DNA of 35,683 nucleotides from CAZISM01 sp964541895 (GTDB lineage Bacteria; Zhuqueibacterota; Zhuqueibacteria; Residuimicrobiales; Residuimicrobiaceae). Made by a program: the position numbers and the translations under genes. Under the pieces are notes generated by a model, which was given only the letters and a program-made list of their open reading frames with translations, ran no database searches and was not told the origin of the DNA. The stretch spans positions 1-35,683 of the forward strand of contig CAZISM010000052.1 of NCBI GenBank assembly GCA_964541895.1, read 5' to 3'. Shown here in pieces: positions 1-6,986 of this stretch (positions within the stretch are counted from its first letter, which is position 1; every line of letters starts with the position of its first letter).

Positions 1-394
1 TATAGAGAGCCGGGAAATTCGCGTGCAGGTCATTGCTGGAAATTTGCGCCTCATAACTGGAACGGTGCGGCTGCGAATAAAAATACACTTTACGGTTCTG
101 CAGCAGCATGGGCACCAGCACACGGTTCAGCAGCGAACTCAACAGCGGCTGCGATTGCTCCGGCGGCAGATCCTGAAACAGGACCGCCACGTCCCAGCGG
201 GACAGATCCAGCCGCGACGAATCCGCCCATTTCGAACAGGCCAGCCACAGTGCTTTTTGCCCTCTTTTTTTCAACTCGGCATGATGGGCATGCGCCTGCT
301 GCCGATAGGCGCCGAAAACGACCTCCAGGCCGGCACCTGCTGATGCTGTTTCCACTCCGTATTCTTGTAACACGTACACCCCTGGTTCTTGCAT
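1..394 (-). CDS. Unidentified protein, C-terminal part cut by the window edge
   Basis: An open frame starts at ATG 394-392 and runs without a stop off the left edge, giving about 131 residues. An in-frame TAA lies just upstream at 403-401, so the start must be at or after this point. No strong Shine-Dalgarno is visible, which leaves the exact start uncertain. The visible part starts MQEPGVYVLQEYGVE and alternates charged helical stretches with short hydrophobic strands such as KALWLACSKW and WDVAVLFQDL, which suggests a soluble alpha/beta protein. There is no signal peptide or membrane segment. I do not recognise the family. The plus-strand frame over the same DNA is rich in Gln, His and Arg, which is typical of an antisense shadow, so minus is the coding strand. 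Confidence 0.55.
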   Translation of the reverse strand, partial: MQEPGVYVLQEYGVETASAGAGLEVVFGAYRQQAHAHHAELKKRGQKALWLACSKWADSSRLDLSRWDVAVLFQDLPPEQSQPLLSSLLNRVLVPMLLQNRKVYFYSQPHRSSYEAQISSNDLHANFPALY

Positions 395-415
395 GATCGG
401 TTACATGTAAAAAGG

Positions 416-441
416 AAAGCCCGAAGCGAGTTCGGGCTTTT
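416..441. terminator. 10-bp GC-rich hairpin followed by T-run
   Basis: AAAGCCCGAA and TTCGGGCTTT form a perfect 10-bp stem around the loop GCGAG, followed by TTTT on the plus strand. On the minus strand the hairpin is followed by CTTTCCTTTTT, so it could act in both directions. No recognised gene ends right next to it. It may belong to an undetected small RNA or to a decayed element at 457-490. Confidence 0.5.
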
Positions 442-639
442 CCCTGTGAGGAGACGGTCGGGATTCAACTAGTAGAAGCAGAATCCGACTTGGGGGGAAC
501 TTTATATCTGCCAGCCGCCTGGCGCCACCGAGTGTATGAGCACATTATGTGTTTGATGCACTATTAAATTAGACTTTCAGCATACATTTGATCCTGGTCA
601 ATATAAGAATAAATGGTGAAATAACCAAATTTATTTTTC

Positions 640-664
640 AATGTGGTCATTTCACCACATTTTT
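640..664 (-). terminator. Putative terminator after the SDR gene
   Basis: AATGTGGT and ACCACATT form a perfect 8-bp stem around a 6-nt loop, six bases past the SDR stop codon. On the minus strand it is followed by GAAAAAT rather than a pure T-run, so termination there may be weak. On the plus strand TTTTTC follows. Confidence 0.4.
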
Positions 665-669
665 CACAT

Positions 670-1650
670 TCAGGACAACCATCCCTGTTCCTTATACCAT
701 CGGGCGGTCTGCTGCAATCCTTCCGACAACGTGACCGCCGGAGCAAATCCCAGCTCTTTTTTCGCCTTTTCGTTGCTGCACAGCCAGCCGGGCTGTACCA
801 TTTCGTTCACTTTATCGCGGTTCAACAGGGCCGGCTTGCCGACGGCTCGCCCATACAGGGTGGTGATGCCGGAGATCAGGTATAAGAGAGCGATCGGCAC
901 ATGTATCGTCCAGGCCTTTTTATTCAGGCCGCGGGCGATCATACCGCCTATGGTCGGCCAGTCATAGGCGCCGTCGCCGGACAGAAAATAGATCTGATCG
1001 CGGCTGTTGGCCCTGGCGGCGGCCAGTATCATGCCGTCGGTCAGGTCATCCACATGGACGATGCTTATTTTCTGCCTACCTTTGCCGAGAATGAGCAACA
1101 GCCCTCTGTTGACGTTCTGGAAATAGACAAAAATATCGCGATCGCGCGGTCCATACACCGACGGCGGCCGCACGATGGTGACCGGGAAGCGGCTGCCATA
1201 CTCCAGCACGAGCCGTTCGGCGGCCTGTTTGCTTTCGCCGTACAGGGAGACCGGATGCGGTACGATCTCTTCGCTGACCGCGCAGTCGGCGATGCTCGGT
1301 CCGGCGGCAGCCTGGCTGGATACGAAAATGAATTTCTCCACCGTGCTCCGGGCGGCACAGGCCTGCAACAACTGTTCCGTGGCGAGCACGTTGCCGTTCC
1401 AGTAGCCCTGTCGATCCATGGCTTTGGTCACACCGGCCAGATGAAAGACCCACTGGATCCCCTGCAGCGCCTCCTGCAGGCCGGTGCCCTTTTCCAGGTC
1501 GGCGATGACCGTTGCGACCGGCATGGTTGCCAACCAGCGCAGGTTGCTGGTGCGGCGCACCAGACAGACCACCTCATGGCCTTGCGCCAGCAATTTTTCC
1601 ACCAGGGCGCTGCCGATGAATCCGTTACTGCCGGTTACCAACACTTTCAT
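670..1650 (-). CDS. Extended SDR NAD(P)-dependent epimerase/dehydratase, candidate ceramide reductase (CerR-like)
   Basis: This is a 326-residue extended short-chain dehydrogenase/reductase. MKVLVTGSNGFIGSAL at the N-terminus is the GxxGxxG Rossmann loop, and FVSSQAA followed by LYGESK supplies the Ser and YxxxK catalytic residues. RPPSVYGPRDRD and a C-terminal WYKEQGWL are typical of a Bacteroidetes-rich epimerase subgroup. I start it at ATG 1650 because GGAG lies 9 bases upstream; the frame stays open to 1716 without a better site. The gene is divergent from the serine palmitoyltransferase-like gene at 1908. In Caulobacter and Bacteroides an SDR of this annotation class, CerR, reduces the oxidised ceramide made after Spt. 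The CerR role here is inferred from this pairing. The alternative is a nucleotide-sugar epimerase or a generic SDR. Confidence 0.8.
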   Translation of the reverse strand: MKVLVTGSNGFIGSALVEKLLAQGHEVVCLVRRTSNLRWLATMPVATVIADLEKGTGLQEALQGIQWVFHLAGVTKAMDRQGYWNGNVLATEQLLQACAARSTVEKFIFVSSQAAAGPSIADCAVSEEIVPHPVSLYGESKQAAERLVLEYGSRFPVTIVRPPSVYGPRDRDIFVYFQNVNRGLLLILGKGRQKISIVHVDDLTDGMILAAARANSRDQIYFLSGDGAYDWPTIGGMIARGLNKKAWTIHVPIALLYLISGITTLYGRAVGKPALLNRDKVNEMVQPGWLCSNEKAKKELGFAPAVTLSEGLQQTARWYKEQGWLS

Positions 1651-1804
1651 GCTCTTGCTCTCCATATGATGCCAGCACCAAAATGTATCCTGCACTGATA
1701 AAATACGACAAAACATTCAATTTATCAATAGTTCTCCGTATTTGCCCCTGCCCGCGGTCGTGCCGGCATGGTCATTAAATCCTGACCTGGAGCGAATATA
1801 AGGC

Positions 1805-1833
1805 TTGACAAAATAGGAATAAATACCTAATTT
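1805..1833 (+). promoter_or_regulatory. Candidate promoter for the Spt-like gene
   Basis: A perfect -35 box TTGACA (1805-1810), a 17-base spacer and TAATTT (1828-1833) lie in an AT-rich stretch about 75 bases before the TTG start. The -10 match is poor against TATAAT. However, the malic enzyme gene has the same arrangement, TTGACT-N17-TAATTT, which raises confidence slightly. Confidence 0.45.
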
Positions 1834-1907
1834 TTACAAATTGGAGGAGTATATTACCCCGGGGAAGGTAAGGCTGCACTACTGTTTTCATCACTGGAGG
1901 CATCGTT

Positions 1908-3101
1908 TTGGCGGATTTATTTGACAAGTGTTCAAGAGGCACATCAGCCCGTGCACGCGAAGCTATCGAGCAGGGCTGGTATCCTTATTTCAAAGCTATC
2001 GATTCCGGCGCCGACACCGAGGTGTATATCAAGGGTCACAAGCTGATCATGATCGGTTCCAACAACTATTTGGGCTTGACCCAGGATCCTCGGGTTAAAA
2101 AAGCGGCCGTTGATGCCATTGAACGGTTCGGTTCCGGCTGCACCGGTTCCCGCTTTCTCAACGGCACCCTGGCGTTGCATGAAGAGCTGGAGACCCGGCT
2201 GGCAGAGTTTATGAAGACAGAGGCGGTGCTCATCTTTTCGACCGGTTTCACCACCAACCAGGGCACCATCTCTGCCCTGGTGGGGCGCAAAGATCTGGTG
2301 GTCGGCGATAACGAAAACCATGCCAGCATTGTCGACGGCACCCGGCTGGCTTTTGGCAAGGCGTTAAAGTATCGTCACAACGATATGAACGACCTGGATC
2401 GCGTTCTGTCGAACAACAAAAAAGCGGATCAGGGCGCGCTGATCGTGACCGATGGCGTATTCAGCATGGGCGGCGATATCGTCGATCTTCCCAACCTGGT
2501 GAAAACGGCCAAAAAGCACAGCGCCCGGGTCATGGTGGACGATGCCCATTCTCTGGGCGTGCTGGGCGCGCACGGCCGAGGAACGGCCGAGCACTTTGGT
2601 GTGGAGGATCAGGTGGACCTGATCATGGGCACCTTCAGCAAGTCCTTCGCCTCCATCGGCGGCTTTATCGCCGGTCCGGAAGACGTGGTGCACTATATCA
2701 AGCACACATCGCGCGCGCTCATATTCCAGGCCAGCCCGCCGCCGGCCGCCGTGGCCTCGGTTCTGGCCGCCCTGGACATCCTGATCAAAGAGCCGGAACG
2801 CCGGGAAAAACTGTGGCACAATGTGCGCAAAATGAAAGAGGGCTTTCAGCACCTTGGTTTCAACACCGGCAAAAGCGAAACGCCCATCATTCCAATCATC
2901 ATCGGCGAAGATGAAAAGACCTTCGGGTTCTGGAAAATGCTCTATGAAAGCGGCGTGTTCGCCAATCCGGTCATCAGCCCCGCCGTACCGCCGGGCATGT
3001 CCCTTATCCGCACCAGCTATATGGCGACCCACACCGATGAAGAGTTGGACAAAGTTCTGGGCATTTTTGAAAAACTGGGCAAGCAGTTCGGCATCGTCTG
3101 A
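1908..3101 (+). CDS. spt: Serine palmitoyltransferase-like alpha-oxoamine synthase (PLP-dependent)
   Basis: This 397-residue fold-type I PLP enzyme of the alpha-oxoamine synthase family condenses an amino acid with an acyl-CoA. Visible motifs are FGSGCTGSRFLNGT (74-87), the PLP-stacking His138 in NENHAS, Asp211 and His214 in VDDAHS, and the Schiff-base Lys245 in GTFSKSFASIGG. The YPYF, GSRFLNGT, KYRHNDM, SETPIIPI and MATHT segments resemble Bacteroidetes serine palmitoyltransferases, from memory, more than Kbl (glycine C-acetyltransferase) or BioF. The start is TTG at 1908, with GGAGG at 1896-1900 seven bases upstream. A hairpin terminator follows the stop. Next to a divergent CerR-like SDR, it suggests sphingolipid or ceramide synthesis in the cytoplasm or at the inner membrane. 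Kbl or BioF activity cannot be excluded from sequence alone. Confidence 0.85.
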   Translation: MADLFDKCSRGTSARAREAIEQGWYPYFKAIDSGADTEVYIKGHKLIMIGSNNYLGLTQDPRVKKAAVDAIERFGSGCTGSRFLNGTLALHEELETRLAEFMKTEAVLIFSTGFTTNQGTISALVGRKDLVVGDNENHASIVDGTRLAFGKALKYRHNDMNDLDRVLSNNKKADQGALIVTDGVFSMGGDIVDLPNLVKTAKKHSARVMVDDAHSLGVLGAHGRGTAEHFGVEDQVDLIMGTFSKSFASIGGFIAGPEDVVHYIKHTSRALIFQASPPPAAVASVLAALDILIKEPERREKLWHNVRKMKEGFQHLGFNTGKSETPIIPIIIGEDEKTFGFWKMLYESGVFANPVISPAVPPGMSLIRTSYMATHTDEELDKVLGIFEKLGKQFGIV

Positions 3102-3124
3102 TCCGTTCGCCCCTGTCAACGTAC

Positions 3125-3152
3125 AAAGGCCACGACATGTCGTGGCCTTTGT
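3125..3152 (+). terminator. Rho-independent terminator after the Spt-like gene
   Basis: AAAGGCCACGA and TCGTGGCCTTT form a perfect 11-bp stem around CATG, followed by TTTGTCATTT. It sits 23 bases after the TGA of the Spt-like gene. Confidence 0.8.
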
Positions 3153-3171
3153 CATTTCAGGATGGAAGGAA

Positions 3172-3198
3172 TAAAAAAGCCGCCTCAGGGGCGGCTTG
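3172..3198 (-). terminator. Rho-independent terminator of the thioredoxin-manC operon
   Basis: On the minus strand, AAGCCGCC, a 5-nt loop and GGCGGCTT are followed by a run of T. It lies about 24 bases past the stop of the zinc-ribbon gene, which is the last gene of the minus-strand operon. It is back to back with the terminator of the convergent Spt-like gene. Confidence 0.85.
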
Positions 3199-3221
3199 CA
3201 TTCGCAGGGTTCGACAGCGGC

Positions 3222-3557
3222 TCAGTCCAGCCAGTACAGCATGCGGCCGCAGTTTTCGCAGGTAAATATCTGTTCGTCTTCCCGGCCCTTGATGCCCAGG
3301 GAGGTCGGCTGGCGCAAAAAGCAGCCCAGACAGATATCGTTTTTCACCGGCACGATGGCTCGTTTCAATTTGGCGCGCAGCCGTTCATAGCGGAAAAGCA
3401 GGGGTTTGCTGATGTTGGTGGCCAGTTCTTCGCGGGCTTTGCGCAGTTCGGAATAGCCGCTGACGGAAAAGCCGAGCTTTTCCACTTCGCTGGTCTCTTC
3501 TATCATCAGGTCGATATCCTGCAGCGAAACGAGCACTTCCAGATCTTTTTTTATCAT
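3222..3557 (-). CDS. Small C4-type zinc-ribbon protein (zf-RING_7-like)
   Basis: This 111-residue protein ends in a C4 zinc ribbon: CLGC and, 28 residues on, CENCGRMLYW. That spacing and the C-terminal GRMLYW match the zinc-ribbon module at the end of the DUF164/zf-RING_7 proteins. Those are usually about 240 residues long, with a long N-terminal coiled coil that is mostly missing here. A charged helical segment (EELATNISKPLLFRYERLR) precedes the ribbon. The start is ATG 3557-3555, overlapping the stop of the upstream PTS IIA gene by one base (TGATG), with GGAG 8 bases upstream inside that gene. A GTG one codon earlier is possible. It is likely a nucleic-acid or protein-binding accessory factor; its precise function is unknown. 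Confidence 0.75.
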   Translation of the reverse strand: MIKKDLEVLVSLQDIDLMIEETSEVEKLGFSVSGYSELRKAREELATNISKPLLFRYERLRAKLKRAIVPVKNDICLGCFLRQPTSLGIKGREDEQIFTCENCGRMLYWLD

Positions 3558-4021
3558 CACTTGTCTCCGGTGACTAGGGACATAAAGCCGGCAAACGTGT
3601 CCACTTTAAGCAGTCTGTCGCGATTGCTCTTTTCGTTGAGCATCGTGACCAGGGCGCCGAGAATCGGCAGATAGGTATTGCCCTCGTCGTTGGGAGGTGC
3701 GATCACCATGAAAAAGAGATGCACCGGCTTGCCGTCAATGGCGTCGAAATTGATGCCGGCTTCCGACTTGCCGAAGGCGATCAGCACGGTGGACGCCGCC
3801 GTAGTGCGGCCGTGGGGAATCGCCACCCCCTTGCCGATGCCGGTGCTGCCGAGTTTTTCGCGCTGATGCAGCATCTCCAGCACGATGTCACGATTGCGGA
3901 TATATTTTTCCTTGACGAACAGATCCAGCAGTTCGCTGATGGCCTGTTCCTTGTTCTTTGCCTGTAATTGAGGGATGAACAGATGCTCGGTAAAAAATTG
4001 GTCCAGTTCATTCCGTTGCAT
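3557..4021 (-). CDS. PTS IIA domain protein of the fructose/nitrogen family (PtsN-like)
   Basis: This 154-residue single-domain EIIA of the mannitol/fructose/Ntr family is normally phosphorylated on a conserved His. That His is visible in GKGVAIPHGRT, and downstream VHLFFMVIAPPNDEG and YLPILGALVTML complete the family pattern. The length is typical of PtsN, about 150 residues. GGAGG lies 7 bases before ATG 4021. There is no membrane IIBC component, HPr or enzyme I nearby, so a regulatory role is more likely than sugar transport. It lies in an operon with thioredoxin and manC, upstream of the zinc-ribbon gene with which it overlaps by one base. Confidence 0.88.
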   Translation of the reverse strand: MQRNELDQFFTEHLFIPQLQAKNKEQAISELLDLFVKEKYIRNRDIVLEMLHQREKLGSTGIGKGVAIPHGRTTAASTVLIAFGKSEAGINFDAIDGKPVHLFFMVIAPPNDEGNTYLPILGALVTMLNEKSNRDRLLKVDTFAGFMSLVTGDK

Positions 4022-4055
4022 GGGTTACCTCCAAAACGCTTGGTGACGCCAGCGG

Positions 4056-4349
4056 TCACAGCGTTACATGTTCGTGCAGAAACGTGCTTTTTTCGGCCGT
4101 GGCCTGCTCCTGCTGAATGACTTCCCGAATCGCCGGCATGACGTACAGGGAATCCAGATTAAAAAGGCTGAGCTCGCGCGCGAGCACATGAATCTTGCGA
4201 TGAACAGGGTCGTTTTTCTGCATGACGATCAGATTGTTCGTCCGGCACCGGCAGTAGCCGCCGTGGAAATCTCCCTTTTCATAGCGGATATCCAGGTTCA
4301 GCGCTTTGGCCAGAGTTTCGAGAGCCTGCAGGATCTCGACCTCTTTCAT
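4056..4349 (-). CDS. Conserved small protein of unknown function (97 aa)
   Basis: This short protein starts MKEVEILQALETLAKAL and carries the distinctive stretch YEKGDFHGGYCRCRTNN, then a basic segment (VHRKIHVLARELSLF) and VMPAIREVIQQEQ. I place the start at ATG 4349, two bases after the manC stop. An in-frame ATG at 4400 would overlap manC by 49 bases. The predicted protein is soluble and mainly helical with two close cysteines (CRC). I have the impression of similar approximately 95-residue hypothetical proteins in other FCB genomes, but I know no named domain. Its position inside a tight operon between manC and the PTS IIA gene, 34 bases before the latter, argues that it is real. Confidence 0.65.
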   Translation of the reverse strand: MKEVEILQALETLAKALNLDIRYEKGDFHGGYCRCRTNNLIVMQKNDPVHRKIHVLARELSLFNLDSLYVMPAIREVIQQEQATAEKSTFLHEHVTL

Positions 4350-4351
4350 AT

Positions 4352-5440
4352 CTACAAATACTTTTGCTTTTCGCTGTGTTTGAGCTTTTCGACTACCCAT
4401 TTGACATCCTGTGATTGGTTCCGGCTGCAAATCAACAACGCATCGTCCGTATCCACCACGATCAGATCGCTCACCCCCACCAGCGCCACGACGCGTTCGC
4501 CGCACTCGACGTAGCAGTTGCGGGCATCCTTGTTGATCGGATCTCCGACCCAGACATTGCCGTTCTCGTCTTTGGGGGAACGGTTATACACCTCTTCCCA
4601 GCTGCCGACATCACTCCAGCCAAAATCACCTTCCAGCACCATCACCTGGCTGGCATGTTCCATGACGCCGTAATCGATCGACTCGCTGCGGATCTGCTTG
4701 TACACCCGCTCCAGCACCTTGTCGTAGGACGGCGTGCCGATGGCCGCTTGTATGTCGCGCAAGCCGATATACAACTCCGGCATTAGCTGTTCGATATAGT
4801 CGATGATGGTCTGACAGCGCCAGATAAAAATACCGCTGTTCCATAAAAATTCACCGCTGCTGAAAAACTGTTTCGCCACTTCCTGGGTCGGCTTTTCGGC
4901 AAACGCCCTCACCTTGAACGCCTGGCTGTGATCGAACGAGAAGGATTCACCGCGTTGAATATAGCCGTAGCCTGTGGCCGGGTAGCTCGGCTCGATGCCG
5001 ATGGTGGCGAGCGCTTCCGGCTGTTGCTGGATCAGCGTGACCGCGTTCTGCAACGCCTTGATAAAACGGTCGGTCTTGCTGATGTGATGGTCCGCCGGCA
5101 GCACGATCATGATCGCATCGGCCGATCGATGCAGCAGGTGCAGCGCCGCCAGTCCGATACAGGGCGCCGTGTTTTTGCCGAAAGGCTCAGCCAGCAGATT
5201 CTCCGGTTTGAGCCAGGTCAGCTGCGCCTGCACCAGGTGCGATTGGCTCTTGGTAGAAACGATGCAAAGATGGTCCGTAGGCAACAACACCTGCAAACGC
5301 TCGCAGGTGGCCTGAATAAGCGACTCTTTGCCCAATAACGACAAAAACTGTTTGGGCAACGCTTTGCGGCTTTTCGGCCAGAACCGGCTGCCTACTCCAC
5401 CGGCCATAACGACAGCATAGGTGTTGCTAAAATCGTTCAT
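4352..5440 (-). CDS. manC: Mannose-1-phosphate guanylyltransferase
   Basis: This 362-residue nucleotidyltransferase makes GDP-mannose from GTP and mannose-1-phosphate, which supplies mannosyl or fucosyl sugars for surface polysaccharide and glycoprotein. The signature is at residues 12-31: MAGGVGSRF followed by WPKSRKALPKQF. VLPADHHI, AFAEKPTQE and GDFGWSDVGSW are further family motifs. The length fits the monofunctional form without the C-terminal phosphomannose isomerase domain found in longer ManC/AlgA proteins. ATG 5440-5438 overlaps the thioredoxin stop by one base (TGATG), so translation is probably coupled. No other sugar-nucleotide genes lie in the window. Confidence 0.93.
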   Translation of the reverse strand: MNDFSNTYAVVMAGGVGSRFWPKSRKALPKQFLSLLGKESLIQATCERLQVLLPTDHLCIVSTKSQSHLVQAQLTWLKPENLLAEPFGKNTAPCIGLAALHLLHRSADAIMIVLPADHHISKTDRFIKALQNAVTLIQQQPEALATIGIEPSYPATGYGYIQRGESFSFDHSQAFKVRAFAEKPTQEVAKQFFSSGEFLWNSGIFIWRCQTIIDYIEQLMPELYIGLRDIQAAIGTPSYDKVLERVYKQIRSESIDYGVMEHASQVMVLEGDFGWSDVGSWEEVYNRSPKDENGNVWVGDPINKDARNCYVECGERVVALVGVSDLIVVDTDDALLICSRNQSQDVKWVVEKLKHSEKQKYL

Positions 5441-5766
5441 CAGCGCAAATGCGGTTCGAGTTTATTCAGCAGGTTGGCCTTGGAAGCGGCGCCCACGATC
5501 TGCTCGACGACCTGACCGTTCTTAAACAGCAACAGCGTCGGTATGCTGCGAATTCCATATTTGGTGGCGATGCCGCGGTTTTTGTCGACATCCACTTTGC
5601 ACACTTTGATACTGCCCGCTTTTTCCACGGCGATTTCCTCAACTACCGGAGCTATCATTTTGCACGGACCGCACCACACCGCCCAAAAGTCCACCAACGT
5701 GGGGACATTCGCTTTTATCACTTCATTATCAAAAGTTGCTTCCGTTACTTCGACCGCAGAACCCAT
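5440..5766 (-). CDS. trxA: Thioredoxin
   Basis: This 108-residue classical thioredoxin is a cytoplasmic disulfide reductase. The active site WCGPC is at 31-35, within VDFWAVWCGPCKMIAP. VDVDKN and the cis-Pro region RSIPTLLLFKNG are conserved. It has no signal peptide or fused domain. The start is ATG 5766 with AAGGAG six bases upstream; a TTG two codons earlier is less likely. It is the first gene of the five-gene minus-strand operon ending at 3222. A TACAAT box (plus-strand 5787-5792) could be its -10, but no well-spaced -35 is convincing. Confidence 0.95.
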   Translation of the reverse strand: MGSAVEVTEATFDNEVIKANVPTLVDFWAVWCGPCKMIAPVVEEIAVEKAGSIKVCKVDVDKNRGIATKYGIRSIPTLLLFKNGQVVEQIVGAASKANLLNKLEPHLR

Positions 5767-5929
5767 TAACAACTCCTTCTTTGACGATTGTATAACACAC
5801 GTTTTTTTCCAATGTTAAAGTAATAATTTTTAAAGTTTGTTGCAATAAAAAACTTGACCGTATTTCAAACATTTTCACTGTTCCTGGCAGCCGGCGAGCC
5901 GGACAGGATTCGCGCCAGCGGCAGCGGCC

Positions 5930-6835
5930 CTATTCCAGGCTGAACAGGCCGTTGCACAACGGCCAGGCTTGTGCCGGCAAGATCCAGCGCTGCCCATAGC
6001 CGTGCCTGCGCCAACCGGCCTCTTGCCAGCTCCGTTCCTCATCAGCGCGCGCCCGAACGTACAGGTAACGGGCGGACGGATAGTGGCGCCGCAGGGCGGC
6101 GGCCAACCCATCGCACAGAGAGCGCGCGTTCAGTTCGGCTCGGTGCAGCAACACCGCAAGCCGGACAACACCCTCGCTTTCGTGGATAAACCGGCGGCGG
6201 TGCATAACCACGGCCAGGGCCGCAGGGACGCCGTCCACTTCCAGCAGATACCCTTCACCCCAGCCACGTGCACGCCACCACTCGATGAACACCATCAGCA
6301 CCAGGCCGCCGGCGTCCGTCCGGCATATCTCGTCCGCGCCTTGACGAAAGCGAACTGCCTCGTCATCCGGACACAGCCAGGTGCCGGCGCCCCGGTCCGA
6401 TGACGACAATTCTTTGAACAACGATACCGTATCCTCGACACGATGAAACTGCAACTGTTGGTAAAACGGAACCACCACGCCGGGATCCGCATCGCTGTCA
6501 AGCGCCACGGCCCTGCAACCGGATTGGGTCAGGCTCGCCACCACCTCTGCCACGAGAGTGCGGCCGATGCCGGCGCGGCGCTCTGGTGCGGACACCGCCA
6601 GCGGACCCAGCCACCCCAGCGAGCCCCATTTGTGGCCGAAGGCGACGCCGACCATGCGGTTGCCGCGCTCTGCGACGCGGGTCACCGCCTGCGGCTCGTC
6701 AACATATAAACGGATAAAATCACCCTGCAACAGGGAGGGCCACGTCGTGCGGCTGTAAGAAGCTCGCAGGAGCAACGCGCTGATGGATCCAATATCATCG
6801 GCTCGCGCCGGGCGAATGTGCAGATCTGATGGCAT
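5930..6835 (-). CDS. GNAT-family N-acetyltransferase
   Basis: This is a protein of about 301 residues with an N-terminal GNAT domain. LHIRPARADD is the usual beta1 opening. LAVSAPERRAGIGRTLV carries the acetyl-CoA pyrophosphate-binding RRxGxG loop. FYQQLQFHRVEDTV is the typical C-terminal strand of the fold. The second half (about 150-301) is Trp/Arg-rich and may be a degenerate second GNAT domain, since VDGVPAALAVVMHR resembles its central strand. I choose ATG 6835 because the sequence before LHIRPAR looks like hydrophobic junk; no clear Shine-Dalgarno is seen. The substrate is unknown. It is divergent from malic enzyme. Confidence 0.75.
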   Translation of the reverse strand: MPSDLHIRPARADDIGSISALLLRASYSRTTWPSLLQGDFIRLYVDEPQAVTRVAERGNRMVGVAFGHKWGSLGWLGPLAVSAPERRAGIGRTLVAEVVASLTQSGCRAVALDSDADPGVVVPFYQQLQFHRVEDTVSLFKELSSSDRGAGTWLCPDDEAVRFRQGADEICRTDAGGLVLMVFIEWWRARGWGEGYLLEVDGVPAALAVVMHRRRFIHESEGVVRLAVLLHRAELNARSLCDGLAAALRRHYPSARYLYVRARADEERSWQEAGWRRHGYGQRWILPAQAWPLCNGLFSLE

Positions 6836-6916
6836 GATGATCCAGAGGCTACTTGAGCCAAGGTAGCGAAAAAACCACAAAACCGCAAGCGGGAAATCCA
6901 CACAAAATAACTGGCC

Positions 6917-6945
6917 TTGACTCCGAGATCAGGAATTGTTAATTT
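6917..6945 (+). promoter_or_regulatory. Candidate promoter for malic enzyme
   Basis: TTGACT (6917-6922), a 17-base spacer and TAATTT (6940-6945) lie about 40 bases before the ATG of malic enzyme. The layout is the same as the candidate promoter at 1805-1833. Confidence 0.45.
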
Positions 6946-6986
6946 ATTCATGCAGCATGTAATCAACTTTAATTTAAGGAGCGGCT

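Noticed and set aside
23..343. Plus-strand open frame at the left edge
   Set aside because: Its product is Gln/His/Arg-rich without any motif and is antisense to a better minus-strand frame with a normal residue mix.
440..560. Possible minus-strand tRNA next to the hairpin terminator
   Set aside because: A segment looks like a T-arm (TTGAATCCC), but no matching acceptor stem, D-arm or anticodon arm could be assembled.
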